The notes: generated by a model from the sequence alone, not told the origin. DNA of 32,485 bases from Opitutus sp. (GCA_009695065.1 SIBR01000041.1:1-32485), one strand, 5' to 3'; counted from the stretch's first letter, positions 20,568 to 29,003 are shown. Made by a program: numbers and translations.

Positions 20568-21701
20568 ATGAAAATCACCGAAATCCGATGCGCCGGATTG
20601 CGCGGCGCGACTCCCGAAGGCGGATGGTCCAACGAACTCCGGCCCGACGACTGCATTCACACGCTGGTCGTGGTCCATACCGACGAGGGCCTGACCGGCC
20701 TCGGCAGCGCCTTCACCAGCGATACCCTCGCAAAGGGTGCGTTGCAGATCCTCGAGCCGCTCTACCGCGGGGAAAACGCCCTCGAGCCCGAGCGCGTCAG
20801 CGAGAAGCTGCATCAAAACACCTTCTGGCTCGGGCGCGGCGGTTCGATCACTCACACGATCAGCGGCATCGATATCGCGCTGTGGGATATTCTCGGCCAG
20901 GCCACGGGCCAGCCGGTCGGCCGGCTGCTCGGCGGCGTCCATCGCACCCGCGTACGCCCCTACGCCTCGCTGTTGATGCAGGAGCCCAAGCCGCTCACCG
21001 ATCACCTGCTCTCCGTGAAAGCCCAGGGCTTCGGCGCCTTCAAGATCGGCTGGGGCCCGTTCGGGCGCCGGAACGCCGCCACGGATGAAGCGATCGTCAA
21101 GGCCGCCCGGGAGGCGGTCGGTCCCGACGCGCTGCTGATGGTCGATGCCGGCGCCAGCGATGCGTTCTGGCCGCAGGGCTACAAATGGGCGCTCCGCACG
21201 GCGGACATGCTGGCGAACTACGGCGTGCACTGGTTCGAAGAGGCGCTGCCGCCCGATGCACTCGCCGATTACATCGAACTGCGCCGGCGTGCGCCGCTCC
21301 CCATCTCGGGCGGCGAGGTGTTGACGCGGCGCCAGTCGTTCCAGCCGTGGCTGGAAGGCGGCGCCTTCGACATCATCCAACCCGACGTCACCAAGGTCGG
21401 CGGCCTCAGCGAGGAACGCCGCATCGGCTGGATGGCGCAGGAGCACGGCGTGCAGATGATCCCGCACGGCTGGAACACGGCGGTCGGCCTCGCCGCAGAC
21501 CTGCACCTCGCCTCAGCCTTCCCCACCACGAACCTCGTCGAGTATCTGACCGGCTCGCCCTTCATCGACGACATCACCGCCGGCGGCTGGCATCTGGACG
21601 CGGAGGGCATGCTCAAGATTCCGACCACGCCCGGACTGGGGCTGCGGCTGGATCTCGACGCGGTCGCGAAATACACGCACGGCGAACGCCTCTTCAACTA
21701 A
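20568..21701 (+). CDS. mandelate racemase/muconate lactonizing family enzyme, likely acid-sugar dehydratase
   Basis: The 377-residue enolase-superfamily protein is complete: capping domain (1-125) and barrel. Metal ligands are Asp193 (LLMVDAG), Glu224 (HWFEEALPP) and Glu250 (ISGGEVL). The His-Asp dyad of the MR subgroup is present as Asp273 (QPDVTKVGG) and His300 (MIPHGWN). In the usual second-strand KxK motif only Lys159 remains (FKIGWGP). This argues for a one-base dehydratase mechanism rather than racemisation, as in several acid-sugar dehydratases. It would remove water from a sugar acid to give a 2-keto-3-deoxy acid; which acid is not readable. The start is 18 bp after the M81 stop, and the SDR gene follows 105 bp later. 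Confidence 0.88.
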   Translation: MKITEIRCAGLRGATPEGGWSNELRPDDCIHTLVVVHTDEGLTGLGSAFTSDTLAKGALQILEPLYRGENALEPERVSEKLHQNTFWLGRGGSITHTISGIDIALWDILGQATGQPVGRLLGGVHRTRVRPYASLLMQEPKPLTDHLLSVKAQGFGAFKIGWGPFGRRNAATDEAIVKAAREAVGPDALLMVDAGASDAFWPQGYKWALRTADMLANYGVHWFEEALPPDALADYIELRRRAPLPISGGEVLTRRQSFQPWLEGGAFDIIQPDVTKVGGLSEERRIGWMAQEHGVQMIPHGWNTAVGLAADLHLASAFPTTNLVEYLTGSPFIDDITAGGWHLDAEGMLKIPTTPGLGLRLDLDAVAKYTHGERLFN

Positions 21702-21730
21702 CCCGGGCCGTTCGCGCCGCCGCCAATCGG

Positions 21731-21752
21731 GCACCCCTCTCCCCGGGGGTGC
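21731..21752 (+). terminator. small hairpin between the enolase and SDR genes
   Basis: GCACCCC (21731-21737) pairs with GGGGTGC (21746-21752) across an 8-nt loop, in the 105-bp spacer before the SDR gene. There is no U tract. It may attenuate or stabilise the transcript rather than end it. Confidence 0.3.
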
Positions 21753-21806
21753 GTCGCGCGCCCCGCCCTGAATTTCGCGGATCAACCCAACCCGTATCCT
21801 CCCGCC

Positions 21807-22577
21807 ATGCCCCACTCCCAACGCTTCTCGCTCGCCGGACGCCGCGCCCTGATCACCGGTTCATCCCAAGGCATCGGCCTCGCGCTAGCCCGCGGTCTGG
21901 CCGAGGCCGGGGCCGCCGTTATCCTGAACGGCCGGGACGAAAAGAAGCTCGCCGCGGCGGTGGCCACGCTGCGCGCCGAGGGCCACGCCGCCGAGAGCGC
22001 GGTGTTCGACGTGACAAACGCGACCGCGATAGAGTCGGCCGTGGCGGGCCTGTTGAGCGGTGGCCGCGCAATCGACATCCTGGTCAACAATGCGGGAATC
22101 CAGATTCGCGCCCCCCTGCTGCAGATGTCGCCGGAGAACTGGCAAAAAGTCATCGATACCAATCTCAGCAGCGCCTTCCTCGTCGCGCGAACCGTCGTGC
22201 CGGGCATGATCGCCCGCCAGGCAGGGAAGATCGTGAATATCTGTTCGGTCGCGAGCGATCTGGCCCGCCCGACGATCGGACCGTACACGGCGGCCAAGGG
22301 CGGCCTGCGCACCCTCACCCGCAGCATGTGCGTGGAGTGGGCGAAGGAAAACCTCCAGATCAACGCCCTCTCGCCCGGCTACATTCTCACCGAGATGACC
22401 CGCCCGCTGGCGGACGATCCCAAGTTCGACACCTGGGTGAAGGGCCGGACGCCCGCGGCGCGCTGGGGCACCGTGAACGATCTCGTGGGGGCCTGCGTCT
22501 TCCTGTGTTCGCCCGCGGCCAATTTCATCAATGGTCACAACCTCTTCGTCGACGGCGGGTTCACCGTGTCGACGTGA
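21807..22577 (+). CDS. SDR oxidoreductase, gluconate 5-dehydrogenase-like
   Basis: A classical short-chain dehydrogenase of 256 residues: cofactor motif TGSSQGIG (17-24), NNAG (94-97), catalytic Ser147, Tyr160 and Lys164 (GPYTAAKGG), and the C-terminal FVDGGFTVS typical of the family. Overall it resembles gluconate 5-dehydrogenase and KduD-like enzymes, which interconvert keto and hydroxy groups on sugar acids. Next to an MR-type dehydratase this suggests a sugar-acid catabolic route. The NAD or NADP preference is not resolved. It closes the M81 cluster, and a strong hairpin follows at 22601. Confidence 0.87.
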   Translation: MPHSQRFSLAGRRALITGSSQGIGLALARGLAEAGAAVILNGRDEKKLAAAVATLRAEGHAAESAVFDVTNATAIESAVAGLLSGGRAIDILVNNAGIQIRAPLLQMSPENWQKVIDTNLSSAFLVARTVVPGMIARQAGKIVNICSVASDLARPTIGPYTAAKGGLRTLTRSMCVEWAKENLQINALSPGYILTEMTRPLADDPKFDTWVKGRTPAARWGTVNDLVGACVFLCSPAANFINGHNLFVDGGFTVST

Positions 22578-22600
22578 TCGCGGCATCCGGACAAGCAAAA

Positions 22601-22624
22601 GGGCCGTCTACCCCTAGACGGCCC
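22601..22624. terminator. bidirectional terminator hairpin
   Basis: A perfect 10-bp stem GGGCCGTCTA (22601-22610) and TAGACGGCCC (22615-22624) with loop CCCC lies between two converging genes. On the minus strand it is followed by TTTT, so it is a good intrinsic terminator for the DUF6807 gene. It may also end the SDR transcript on the plus strand. Confidence 0.8.
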
Positions 22625-22698
22625 CTACCCTAACACCAAACAAACCATTGAACACCGCGGAGTGAGACGCAGTCGTCCGGGGGTTCGTTCAAATTTCC

Positions 22699-22713
22699 CG
22701 GGGGGAGCCCCCG
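22699..22713 (-). terminator. hairpin adjacent to the DUF6807 gene stop
   Basis: CGGGGG (22699-22704) pairs with CCCCCG (22708-22713) across a 3-nt loop, immediately after the TAA of the minus-strand gene. There is no U tract, and it precedes the stronger hairpin at 22601-22624. Confidence 0.45.
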
Positions 22714-22714
22714 T

Positions 22715-23815
22715 TTATTTGGTTTCGCGGAGAAACTTCGCATACGCGGCATCCGCGTCAGCGCGAACCTTGGCCTTCTGCGCCGCCGACCGTTTGGGGG
22801 CTTCCGCGGGGTTCTCGGCGTTCCGCACGATGAAGCGATAGTTCAAGGCGAGCTCCTCGTTCTTCTTGAGCTCCTTCGCGAAGAAAAATCCGAAACGGCC
22901 ATACTCGCGGGTGGAAAATTCTTCGACCGGATTCGACGGCGCATTCATTTGCACGGCGCTGTACCAGCGGCCATGCAGCGGGAAAAGAAACTCGCCCCAC
23001 TTCAAATCCTTGCCGACGACCGAGCCCTTTACGCCGCTGGCCTTTTTCCCATAACCCTTCCCGGCCGTGGGCGCACTCTCCGGGGACCAAAGGTAAGACG
23101 TATCCTCCGCCCGCTCCACCACGGCATGCGAAACGCGCATGTGGATGCCGGCATGTTGCACGTCGCCACCCAGCGCCAGATCACGGGCAGCGGTGAGGTT
23201 GAAGGAGGCGTCCACGTGCGCGGCGACCCCGGCGGCGGGCCGCGAAATCGTCATCGTGCGGGTCTCTTTCAGGAGAAGGTTGTTGCCCGAGGCATCGGCG
23301 GTCCCCGCCCGCCACTCGATCCGGGCGACGATCGTGGCCGACTCGGCCGTGGTCGAAAGCTTCTCCAGCTCCACCACTTCAATCGTGGAGGGTGCACCCC
23401 GGGCCTTGCTCTTCGCGCTGGGCTGGCCGCCCAAACCCCAGAGCGAGGAAACGCCCAGATCGGATTTGACCTGCGTCCAGCCGATAAAAATGCCGCGGTG
23501 ATGCGGCTCGATGCCCACCGTCTTGCCGGTCTTGTCGAGCCCCGCATTGGTCAGCAACTGGCCCTGGTCGTCATAGACCGCGAGGTAGGGCATCTTCTGG
23601 CCTTCGCCGTAAACGAAACGCGCGACGAGCTTGCCGTCCTGCGTGACGCTCACGTTTTTGCCCGGAATTTCGTCGTTGTCGGCCTTGGTTAATTTCCAGT
23701 CGGCGGCGGAAACCGAGACGGCGGAGAGGGCGAGAACGCCAACGACAGCCAGTTTTGAAAGCACGCGGGACAGGAACGATTGGCGACCGGCGGGATGAAA
23801 TAAACGGGGGAACAT
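22715..23815 (-). CDS. exported DUF6807 (PmoA-like) family protein
   Basis: The 366-residue protein has an N-terminal signal (VLSKLAVVGVLALSAVSVSAAD) and a beta-rich body. Its features match the DUF6807 / PmoA-like family common in Planctomycetes and Verrucomicrobia: MPYLAVYDDQGQLLT, GIEPHHRGIFIGWTQV, HAGIHMRVSHAV and HGRWYSAVQM. The conserved His pair in PHHRG suggests a binding or catalytic site, but no reaction is known to me for the family. A Lys/Ala-rich helix closes the protein. The start at 23815 is preferred over a 29-codon longer frame because it places the signal peptide near the N-terminus. It is divergent from the tandem amidohydrolases, so the two sides may share control. Confidence 0.75.
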   Translation of the reverse strand: MFPRLFHPAGRQSFLSRVLSKLAVVGVLALSAVSVSAADWKLTKADNDEIPGKNVSVTQDGKLVARFVYGEGQKMPYLAVYDDQGQLLTNAGLDKTGKTVGIEPHHRGIFIGWTQVKSDLGVSSLWGLGGQPSAKSKARGAPSTIEVVELEKLSTTAESATIVARIEWRAGTADASGNNLLLKETRTMTISRPAAGVAAHVDASFNLTAARDLALGGDVQHAGIHMRVSHAVVERAEDTSYLWSPESAPTAGKGYGKKASGVKGSVVGKDLKWGEFLFPLHGRWYSAVQMNAPSNPVEEFSTREYGRFGFFFAKELKKNEELALNYRFIVRNAENPAEAPKRSAAQKAKVRADADAAYAKFLRETK

Positions 23816-23982
23816 GGTGGAGGATTGCTTGAGGGTGAAGTAACCGAACGAAGTGCGATGGTGCCATGCGCACCCCGCGACGGGCAATCCCATTCCTGCC
23901 ACCGATGAACGGATGAACTCCCTCCGCGGGCGGGACGCCCACGCGGGAAGGAAGACGGGCGGATTCGAGCCTTGCCGGACGT

Positions 23983-24013
23983 AAATGAACGGCGATTGAA
24001 TCGCCGTTCATTT
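23983..24013. promoter_or_regulatory. 31-bp perfect dyad before the amidohydrolase pair
   Basis: Arms AAATGAACGGCGATT (23983-23997) and AATCGCCGTTCATTT (23999-24013) are perfectly complementary around a single G. The run TTTTT follows at 24018-24022, and the ATG of the first amidohydrolase is at 24043. The structure could be an intrinsic terminator in a leader, an operator, or both. The half-site ATGAACGG also appears at 23905-23912. Confidence 0.6.
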
Positions 24014-24042
24014 CGAGTTTTTCTGTCCGTTCTCCCCTCCCC

Positions 24043-25035
24043 ATGACCCCAAATCTCTTCTCCCGACGAGAGTTCATCGCCACCTCGGCCGCCGCGCTGC
24101 TCGCCCCGAAGTTCGCCTTCGCCGCGGCCGCCGCCGAACCCATCATCGACATCCACCAGCACACCAACTACGGCGGCAAGCGCGGCGAGGACTTCAGGCC
24201 GGCCGCGCTCGGCCGCTCGCACGAGGAGCTGGCGGCGCACCAGCGGATCATGGGTGCAACCACCACGATCCTGCTCCCCGCCGGCCGCTTCGTTTACCGC
24301 CCTTCGACCCACGAGGGCCGGGCCAACGGACTGCAGGGCACGTGCACGTCGAACGACGACTGCATGGCGCTGGCGAAACTCTACCCGAAGGAATTTGTCT
24401 TCGGCGCCAACGAAGTGAGCGACCTGGAGGATGCCCCGCAGACCATCGAGAAATATCTCAAGCTCGGCGCCGTCGTCATCGGCGAACAAAAGTTCGGCGT
24501 GGAGTGCGATTCGCCCGCGATGCAGAAATTGTACAAACTGGCCGAGGCCTACCACGTGCCGATCCTGATGCACTGGCAGGTGGGCAGCTACAACTACGGC
24601 CTAGAACGCTTTTACAAGATGCTCGAGAAGTACCCGAAGACGAATTTCGTCGGCCACGCCCAGACGTGGTGGGCCAACATCGACAAGGCCTACAAATCCG
24701 ACGCGGCGAATCTGGTGCCCAAGGGCCGGGTCACCGCGGGCGGGATCACCGATCGTTATCTGAGCGACTATCCGAATATGTACGGCGATCTCTCCGCCGG
24801 CTCCGGCCGCAACGCCATGGGCCGCGATCCGGAACACGCCCGCGCTTTTTTCCAGCGCCACCAGGACAAGCTGATGTTCGGCAGCGACTGCACCGACAAG
24901 CTGGGCCAGGGGAACGTTTGCATCGGCGCCACCCAGATCGCGCAGATCCGGCAATTCTCCCCGGGCAAGGCCGTCGAGCGGAAGCTGCTCTACGAAAACG
25001 CGAAAAAAATCTTCCGGTTGCAGGGCATCGCCTGA
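24043..25035 (+). CDS. Tat-exported amidohydrolase, first of a tandem pair
   Basis: The 330-residue protein begins with a twin-arginine signal (SRREFIATSAAALLAP). The amidohydrolase_2 (TIM-barrel metal hydrolase) fold follows: HxH as His38 and His40 in IIDIHQHTNYGG, a second-half His in ILMHWQVGSY, another in FVGHAQTWWANI, and the metal or catalytic Asp in LMFGSDCTD. All expected ligand positions are present. Family members hydrolyse or decarboxylate cyclic and aromatic substrates, lactones or sugar-derived compounds; the substrate is unknown. It is the first of two closely related genes, separated from the second by 92 bp. No purine-rich ribosome binding site precedes the ATG, and the 31-bp dyad ends 29 bp upstream. 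Confidence 0.85.
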   Translation: MTPNLFSRREFIATSAAALLAPKFAFAAAAAEPIIDIHQHTNYGGKRGEDFRPAALGRSHEELAAHQRIMGATTTILLPAGRFVYRPSTHEGRANGLQGTCTSNDDCMALAKLYPKEFVFGANEVSDLEDAPQTIEKYLKLGAVVIGEQKFGVECDSPAMQKLYKLAEAYHVPILMHWQVGSYNYGLERFYKMLEKYPKTNFVGHAQTWWANIDKAYKSDAANLVPKGRVTAGGITDRYLSDYPNMYGDLSAGSGRNAMGRDPEHARAFFQRHQDKLMFGSDCTDKLGQGNVCIGATQIAQIRQFSPGKAVERKLLYENAKKIFRLQGIA

Positions 25036-25127
25036 CCGCTTGGGCAGAATCACGGCCGGATACCGGCCCCGATTTTAGCAGCGATTCGCGGTTGATTCCG
25101 GGCCCCGGCCGGGCTGAATGCCCGCAC

Positions 25128-26090
25128 ATGACCACCCCTCATTTGCTCTCGCGTCGCAAGTTTCTCGCCACCTCCGCCGTGGCGCTGGCCAGCACCAAGT
25201 TGTCGTTCGCGGCGACCCCCGCCGAGTCGATCATCGACATCCATCAGCACACCAACTACGGCGGCAGCCCCACCCGCGCCCCGCGCACCCATGACCAGCT
25301 CGTCGCACATCAGCGCGCCATGGGGATCACGACGACTATCCTGCTGCCGGCCGGCCGGCCCATTTCCCGGCCCTCGACGCACAACGGCACCTCCAATGGG
25401 CTGAACGGCACCTGCACCTCGAACGAGGACTGCATGCTGCTCGCCCGGAAATATCCCAAGGAATTTCTGTTCGGGGCCAACGAGGTCAGCGACCTCGAGG
25501 ATGCGCCGCAGGTGATCGAGAAATATCTCAAGCTCGGCGCCGTGATCATCGGCGAACAAAAGTTCGGCGTGGAGTGCGACTCCGCCGAAATGCAGAAACT
25601 CTACAAGCTCGCCGAGGCGTTCAAAGTGCCGATCCTGATGCACTGGCAGCACGGACGCTACAATCACGGTTTCGACCGCTTTCCCGCGATGCTCCGCAAA
25701 TACCCGCGGACCAATTTCATCGGCCACGCGCAAACGTGGTGGGCCAACATCGACAAGAACCAGCGGGACTCCGCCAAGAACATGTATCCCATGGGCAAGG
25801 TAACGGCGGGCGGCCTGACGGACCGTTACCTGGCGGATTTCCCGAACATGTACGCCGACTTGTCGGCGGGATCAGGCTACAACGCTTTCAAGCGCAACGA
25901 CGAGAGCATGTCCTTCATCGAGCGCCACCAGGACAAGCTGCTTTACGGCAGCGATTGCGCCGACGCGGCCGGCCGTGGCGGAAGCTGTTCCGGCGCGATG
26001 CAAATCGCCCAGATGCGCGCGATGTCGCCGAGCAAGGCCGTGGAGCGAAAAGTTCTCTACGAGAACGCGAAGAAGCTGTTCCGGCTCTGA
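25128..26090 (+). CDS. Tat-exported amidohydrolase, second of a tandem pair
   Basis: A 320-residue paralogue of the preceding gene with the same architecture: twin-arginine signal (SRRKFLATSAVALAS), His39 and His41 in IIDIHQHTNYGG, then SDLEDAPQVIEKYLKLG, IGEQKFGVECDS, ILMHWQHGRY, GHAQTWWANI and LLYGSDCADA. Long blocks are identical to the first copy. Differences gather in the region after HTNYGG, where about seven residues are missing, and near the C-terminus (GGSCSGAMQIAQM against GNVCIGATQIAQI), so substrate range may differ. The open frame continues far upstream, but the start is placed at the ATG directly before the signal. It ends in a convergent spacer with the ceramidase-like gene. 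Confidence 0.85.
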   Translation: MTTPHLLSRRKFLATSAVALASTKLSFAATPAESIIDIHQHTNYGGSPTRAPRTHDQLVAHQRAMGITTTILLPAGRPISRPSTHNGTSNGLNGTCTSNEDCMLLARKYPKEFLFGANEVSDLEDAPQVIEKYLKLGAVIIGEQKFGVECDSAEMQKLYKLAEAFKVPILMHWQHGRYNHGFDRFPAMLRKYPRTNFIGHAQTWWANIDKNQRDSAKNMYPMGKVTAGGLTDRYLADFPNMYADLSAGSGYNAFKRNDESMSFIERHQDKLLYGSDCADAAGRGGSCSGAMQIAQMRAMSPSKAVERKVLYENAKKLFRL

Positions 26091-26162
26091 GCGGCGAGTC
26101 GCGGGGAGTCCTCCGAATCGCCCCGCCGCCCGATCCCTCCCACCCGCTTGCGGCGGAAAGGG

Positions 26163-26206
26163 CGGTTGGCATGCCAACCGAAACTTTGTCAGCCAATAGT
26201 TGACAA
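26163..26206. repeat. 18-bp perfect palindrome and adjacent hairpin
   Basis: CGGTTGGCATGCCAACCG (26163-26180) is fully self-complementary. It is followed by TTGTCA (26186-26191) and TGACAA (26201-26206) as a second dyad. Both lie in the 242-bp convergent spacer. They may be a dispersed REP-like element, a terminator pair, or a protein site. Confidence 0.45.
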
Positions 26207-26293
26207 CGTCGAATGGCGTGCTGCCCGTGGTGCAACTTGGGGCAGCGGCGGCGGCGGCGGTCCGCCCGTCGTTGACCACCGCGTCAGCGGAGC

Positions 26294-26318
26294 GCGCGGC
26301 CCGGCGTCCGGACCGCGC
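26294..26318. terminator. GC-rich hairpin before the ceramidase-like gene end
   Basis: GCGCGG (26294-26299) pairs with CCGCGC (26313-26318), with an inner CCGG/CCGG stem, one C-A mismatch and a 3-nt loop. It lies 14 bp past the stop of the minus-strand gene. It has no U tract and could end either converging transcript. Confidence 0.45.
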
Positions 26319-26332
26319 GGCGATCGATCACC

Positions 26333-27688
26333 TTACCACGGCCGCTTGAACTCGGCCGGCATGATCTTGTGGACGGCGTTGACGATCCGGTTTTCGACCC
26401 CGGGAGCGAAGCGGTTCGGCCGGTCGTAGATCGTCATCGAGCCACCGCCCTCGTAGCCGCCCTCCTGCAGGACGCGTTCCGAGGGAATGTAGCACGGCAC
26501 GTCGTTCGAGTAGCCGTTCACCCAGAGCCGCTCGGCGTCCAACTCGCGCTTCAACCGCAGCGAGTAGTCGACCACGACTTCACCGGGCAGGAAGACCATC
26601 GCCAGCTGGGGGCCGAAATTCCAGACCTGCACCATGTAGGGCAGCGTGGCGGGAATCTTTTCGCCGCGATCGAGCTTCGCCAGTTGCACCTTGGCGTGAT
26701 AGGATATGCCCGCCGATTTTTCCCTGGCCTTCGCCTCCCACTCCGCGCGGGTCGGCAGCGTGTCGAACGGCAGTTCGATCTGCTCGGTCCGGCATTCGAG
26801 CTTGCTCGTGAGCGGCCGCATGGTGGTGCCCGTCGCGAGCCGTTTGGCCTCCGCGCCGAGTTTGTTGCCGTACTCGATCGCATGGGCATAGGTCCCGCGC
26901 GGATTCGGATTCTGGTCGGCACCGCAACCGACGGCCGTCAGCGCGATCGCGCCGGGGAAATCCCGCTCCATGGCCTCCTGCGCGCAGCCGGCCCAGTCGG
27001 CATGAAACTTGTTAAAGCCCGTGGTGGTGCAGTGGCACGCGTAACTCGTCAGCAGGGCGCGCACCTTGCCGTTCGCGTCGACGACGCGCAGCACCGGCAG
27101 CGAGAGATCCGACGGACGGAAGGTGTAATTGCGGCGATTGTAGGCAAAACCAACGTAGCCGGCGCCCCAGTCCAGCTTCGCCGGCTTCCGGTCCGCCAGC
27201 GCGGCCAAGGCCACCTGTTCAAGTTTGTCGGTCAGATCGCGGGTATAGCGTTCGATGTTCGCCCAGTGATCCGCCGGAATGCTCTCGCTGAAAATGTTGT
27301 TGAGCACCCCCACCAGCATGGGCGCGCTGTGCGTGTGGCTCGAACAGATGGCGACGCGCGCGTTGACCACCTTGGTCTTGGCCGCGAGGCGTTTCACCAG
27401 TTCATCGCGCACGTTGACCCCTACGCCGCAGTTGTCGACCGACAGCAGCACCGCCGGTTGTTCCGAGTCGCTCCCGAAGGCGATCGCCTTCGCGTAGAGG
27501 CGCTGCTCGATTTCCTTGGTCTCCAGCCGCCGGCCGCCGTAGCCGCTCAACCGCACGGGATAATCTGGCGTGATATCCACCTTGGCGGCGCCGACACTCC
27601 AGGTCGGTCCATCCGCTGCGGGCAGCGAGCATGGCACCGCGCTGAACGCGACGCAGAGGAGCAGAGGGGTGAACAGACGGTATTTCAT
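26333..27688 (-). CDS. exported neutral/alkaline ceramidase-like protein (copy 1)
   Basis: A 451-residue protein with a signal peptide (LFTPLLLCVAFSAVPCSLPAAD). Its domain resembles the N-terminal domain of neutral/alkaline non-lysosomal ceramidases: VGAAKVDITPDYPVRLSGYG, VDNCGVG, ICSSHTHSAPML (zinc-binding His region), SYACHCTTTG and GCGADQNPNPRG. Ceramidases hydrolyse the amide bond of ceramides. Bacterial relatives of this length, which lack the second ceramidase domain, are abundant in Verrucomicrobia and Planctomycetes and mostly uncharacterised; they may act on other amides or esters. It is divergent from the alpha/beta-hydrolase gene across 190 bp. Confidence 0.82.
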   Translation of the reverse strand: MKYRLFTPLLLCVAFSAVPCSLPAADGPTWSVGAAKVDITPDYPVRLSGYGGRRLETKEIEQRLYAKAIAFGSDSEQPAVLLSVDNCGVGVNVRDELVKRLAAKTKVVNARVAICSSHTHSAPMLVGVLNNIFSESIPADHWANIERYTRDLTDKLEQVALAALADRKPAKLDWGAGYVGFAYNRRNYTFRPSDLSLPVLRVVDANGKVRALLTSYACHCTTTGFNKFHADWAGCAQEAMERDFPGAIALTAVGCGADQNPNPRGTYAHAIEYGNKLGAEAKRLATGTTMRPLTSKLECRTEQIELPFDTLPTRAEWEAKAREKSAGISYHAKVQLAKLDRGEKIPATLPYMVQVWNFGPQLAMVFLPGEVVVDYSLRLKRELDAERLWVNGYSNDVPCYIPSERVLQEGGYEGGGSMTIYDRPNRFAPGVENRIVNAVHKIMPAEFKRPW

Positions 27689-27878
27689 GGAGTGCTAGGG
27701 TTGGGCGCGAACACGAGATCAGGATAAGAAGCGACCCCGACGGAGCCGGAGTCGCGGGGAAGGACCGGCATGACAACAAAGCCGAATTGAAGAAGAAAGC
27801 GAAAAGAACGCGCTCCGCGGCGCGCCGGCACTACGCGGGCTTTGCAGCGGCAAAAATCTGTGCTAGCAGCATGCCCTC

Positions 27879-29003
27879 ATGACGAGAAACTTACCCCGGA
27901 TTCTCCTCGGCGCCTGCGCCGGAGTGCTTGCCTTTCAATTCACCGCGCGGGCGGCCGAAACCGATGCGGCCTGGGCCCGCCTCGCGCCCTATTTTTCGAC
28001 CCCCGCGGAATTCGCGGGCCAGCTCGGCCCCTATCCGTCGCCGCTGAAATTCTACAACGGCCAGCCCGTCAAAAGCCCGGCCGACTGGCCGAAGCGCCGG
28101 CAGGAAATCCTGGCGAAGTGGCACGAGCTGATGGGTGCCTGGCCGAAACTCCTCGCCCAACCGCGCATCGAGTTCCTCGGCCAGACCCATCGGGAAAATT
28201 TCACCCAGCATCAAGTGAGGGTGGAGATCGCGACCGATTATTTCATCGCCGGATATCTGCTTGTCCCGGACGGCGCCGGGCCCTTTCCCGCCGCCTTCGT
28301 GCCCTACTACGATCCGGAGACGAGCATCGGCCTGAAGGGCGTCCTGCGTGATTTCGCCTATCAACTCGCCAAGCGCGGCTTTGTCACGCTTTCGATCGGC
28401 TCCCCCGGCGGCGATGCCGTCAAACCCGACCTCGGCGGGGCCACCTGCCAGCCGCTGTCGTTCCTCGCCTATATCGCCGCAAACTGCCACACGGTGCTGG
28501 CCAACCGGCCGGAAGTGGATCCCGCCCGCATCGGCGTCGTCGGCCATTCCTACGGCGGCAAATGGTCGATGTTCGCCTCGTGTCTCTACGAGAAATATGC
28601 CGCCGCCGTCTGGTCGGACGGCGGCGTCGTCTTCGACGACACGCGGGGCAGCATCAACTACTGGGAGCCGTGGTACCTCGGCCAGGCCGGAAACCGCACC
28701 CGCAAACGCGGCCTGATCACGGCCGAGAATCCGGCCTTCGGTCCGTATATCGACATGCGCAAAAAGGGCCACGATCTGAACGAACTGCACGCGTTGATGG
28801 CCCCGCGTCCCTTCCTGGTTTCCGGCGGCTCCGAGGATTATCGCGGACGCTGGGTGGCGCTCAATCACGCCGTCGAGCTCTACAAATTTCTCGGCTCCTC
28901 CGAGCGCGTCGGCATGACCAATCGCCCCGCGCATCCGCCGACGGTCGAGTCCAACGACATGATCTACGCGTTCTTCGAGCACTTCCTGAAGCCAGCGCGC
29001 TAA
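27879..29003 (+). CDS. exported alpha/beta-hydrolase (esterase-like)
   Basis: The 374-residue protein has a signal peptide (ILLGACAGVLAFQFTARAAE) and an alpha/beta-hydrolase core. The nucleophile is Ser224 in GVVGHSYGGKWS. A strand with AAVWSDGGVVFDD and a later acid-loop region (RPFLVSGGSEDYRG) follow; the catalytic His is probably in the NRPAHPP segment. The GHSYGGK and GSEDYRGRW motifs and the exported location resemble acetylxylan or glucuronoyl esterase-like enzymes, and also prolyl-oligopeptidase-type hydrolases. It may deacylate plant polysaccharides, but the substrate is not fixed by sequence. It stands between two ceramidase-like genes. Confidence 0.78.
   Translation: MTRNLPRILLGACAGVLAFQFTARAAETDAAWARLAPYFSTPAEFAGQLGPYPSPLKFYNGQPVKSPADWPKRRQEILAKWHELMGAWPKLLAQPRIEFLGQTHRENFTQHQVRVEIATDYFIAGYLLVPDGAGPFPAAFVPYYDPETSIGLKGVLRDFAYQLAKRGFVTLSIGSPGGDAVKPDLGGATCQPLSFLAYIAANCHTVLANRPEVDPARIGVVGHSYGGKWSMFASCLYEKYAAAVWSDGGVVFDDTRGSINYWEPWYLGQAGNRTRKRGLITAENPAFGPYIDMRKKGHDLNELHALMAPRPFLVSGGSEDYRGRWVALNHAVELYKFLGSSERVGMTNRPAHPPTVESNDMIYAFFEHFLKPAR

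Noticed and set aside
18075..21506. 1,143-codon open frame on the minus strand
   Set aside because: It runs antisense to the M81 and enolase genes and overlaps the PVC-type gene in another frame. The translation is Arg/Gly/His-rich without domains, as expected for a shadow frame in high-GC DNA.
24342..25127. Upstream extension of the second amidohydrolase frame
   Set aside because: It overlaps the first amidohydrolase in another frame and has no domain. The real start is the ATG at 25128, directly before the Tat signal.
26369..27727. 452-codon open frame on the plus strand
   Set aside because: Antisense to ceramidase-like copy 1, which has a signal peptide and the SSHTHSAP motif.
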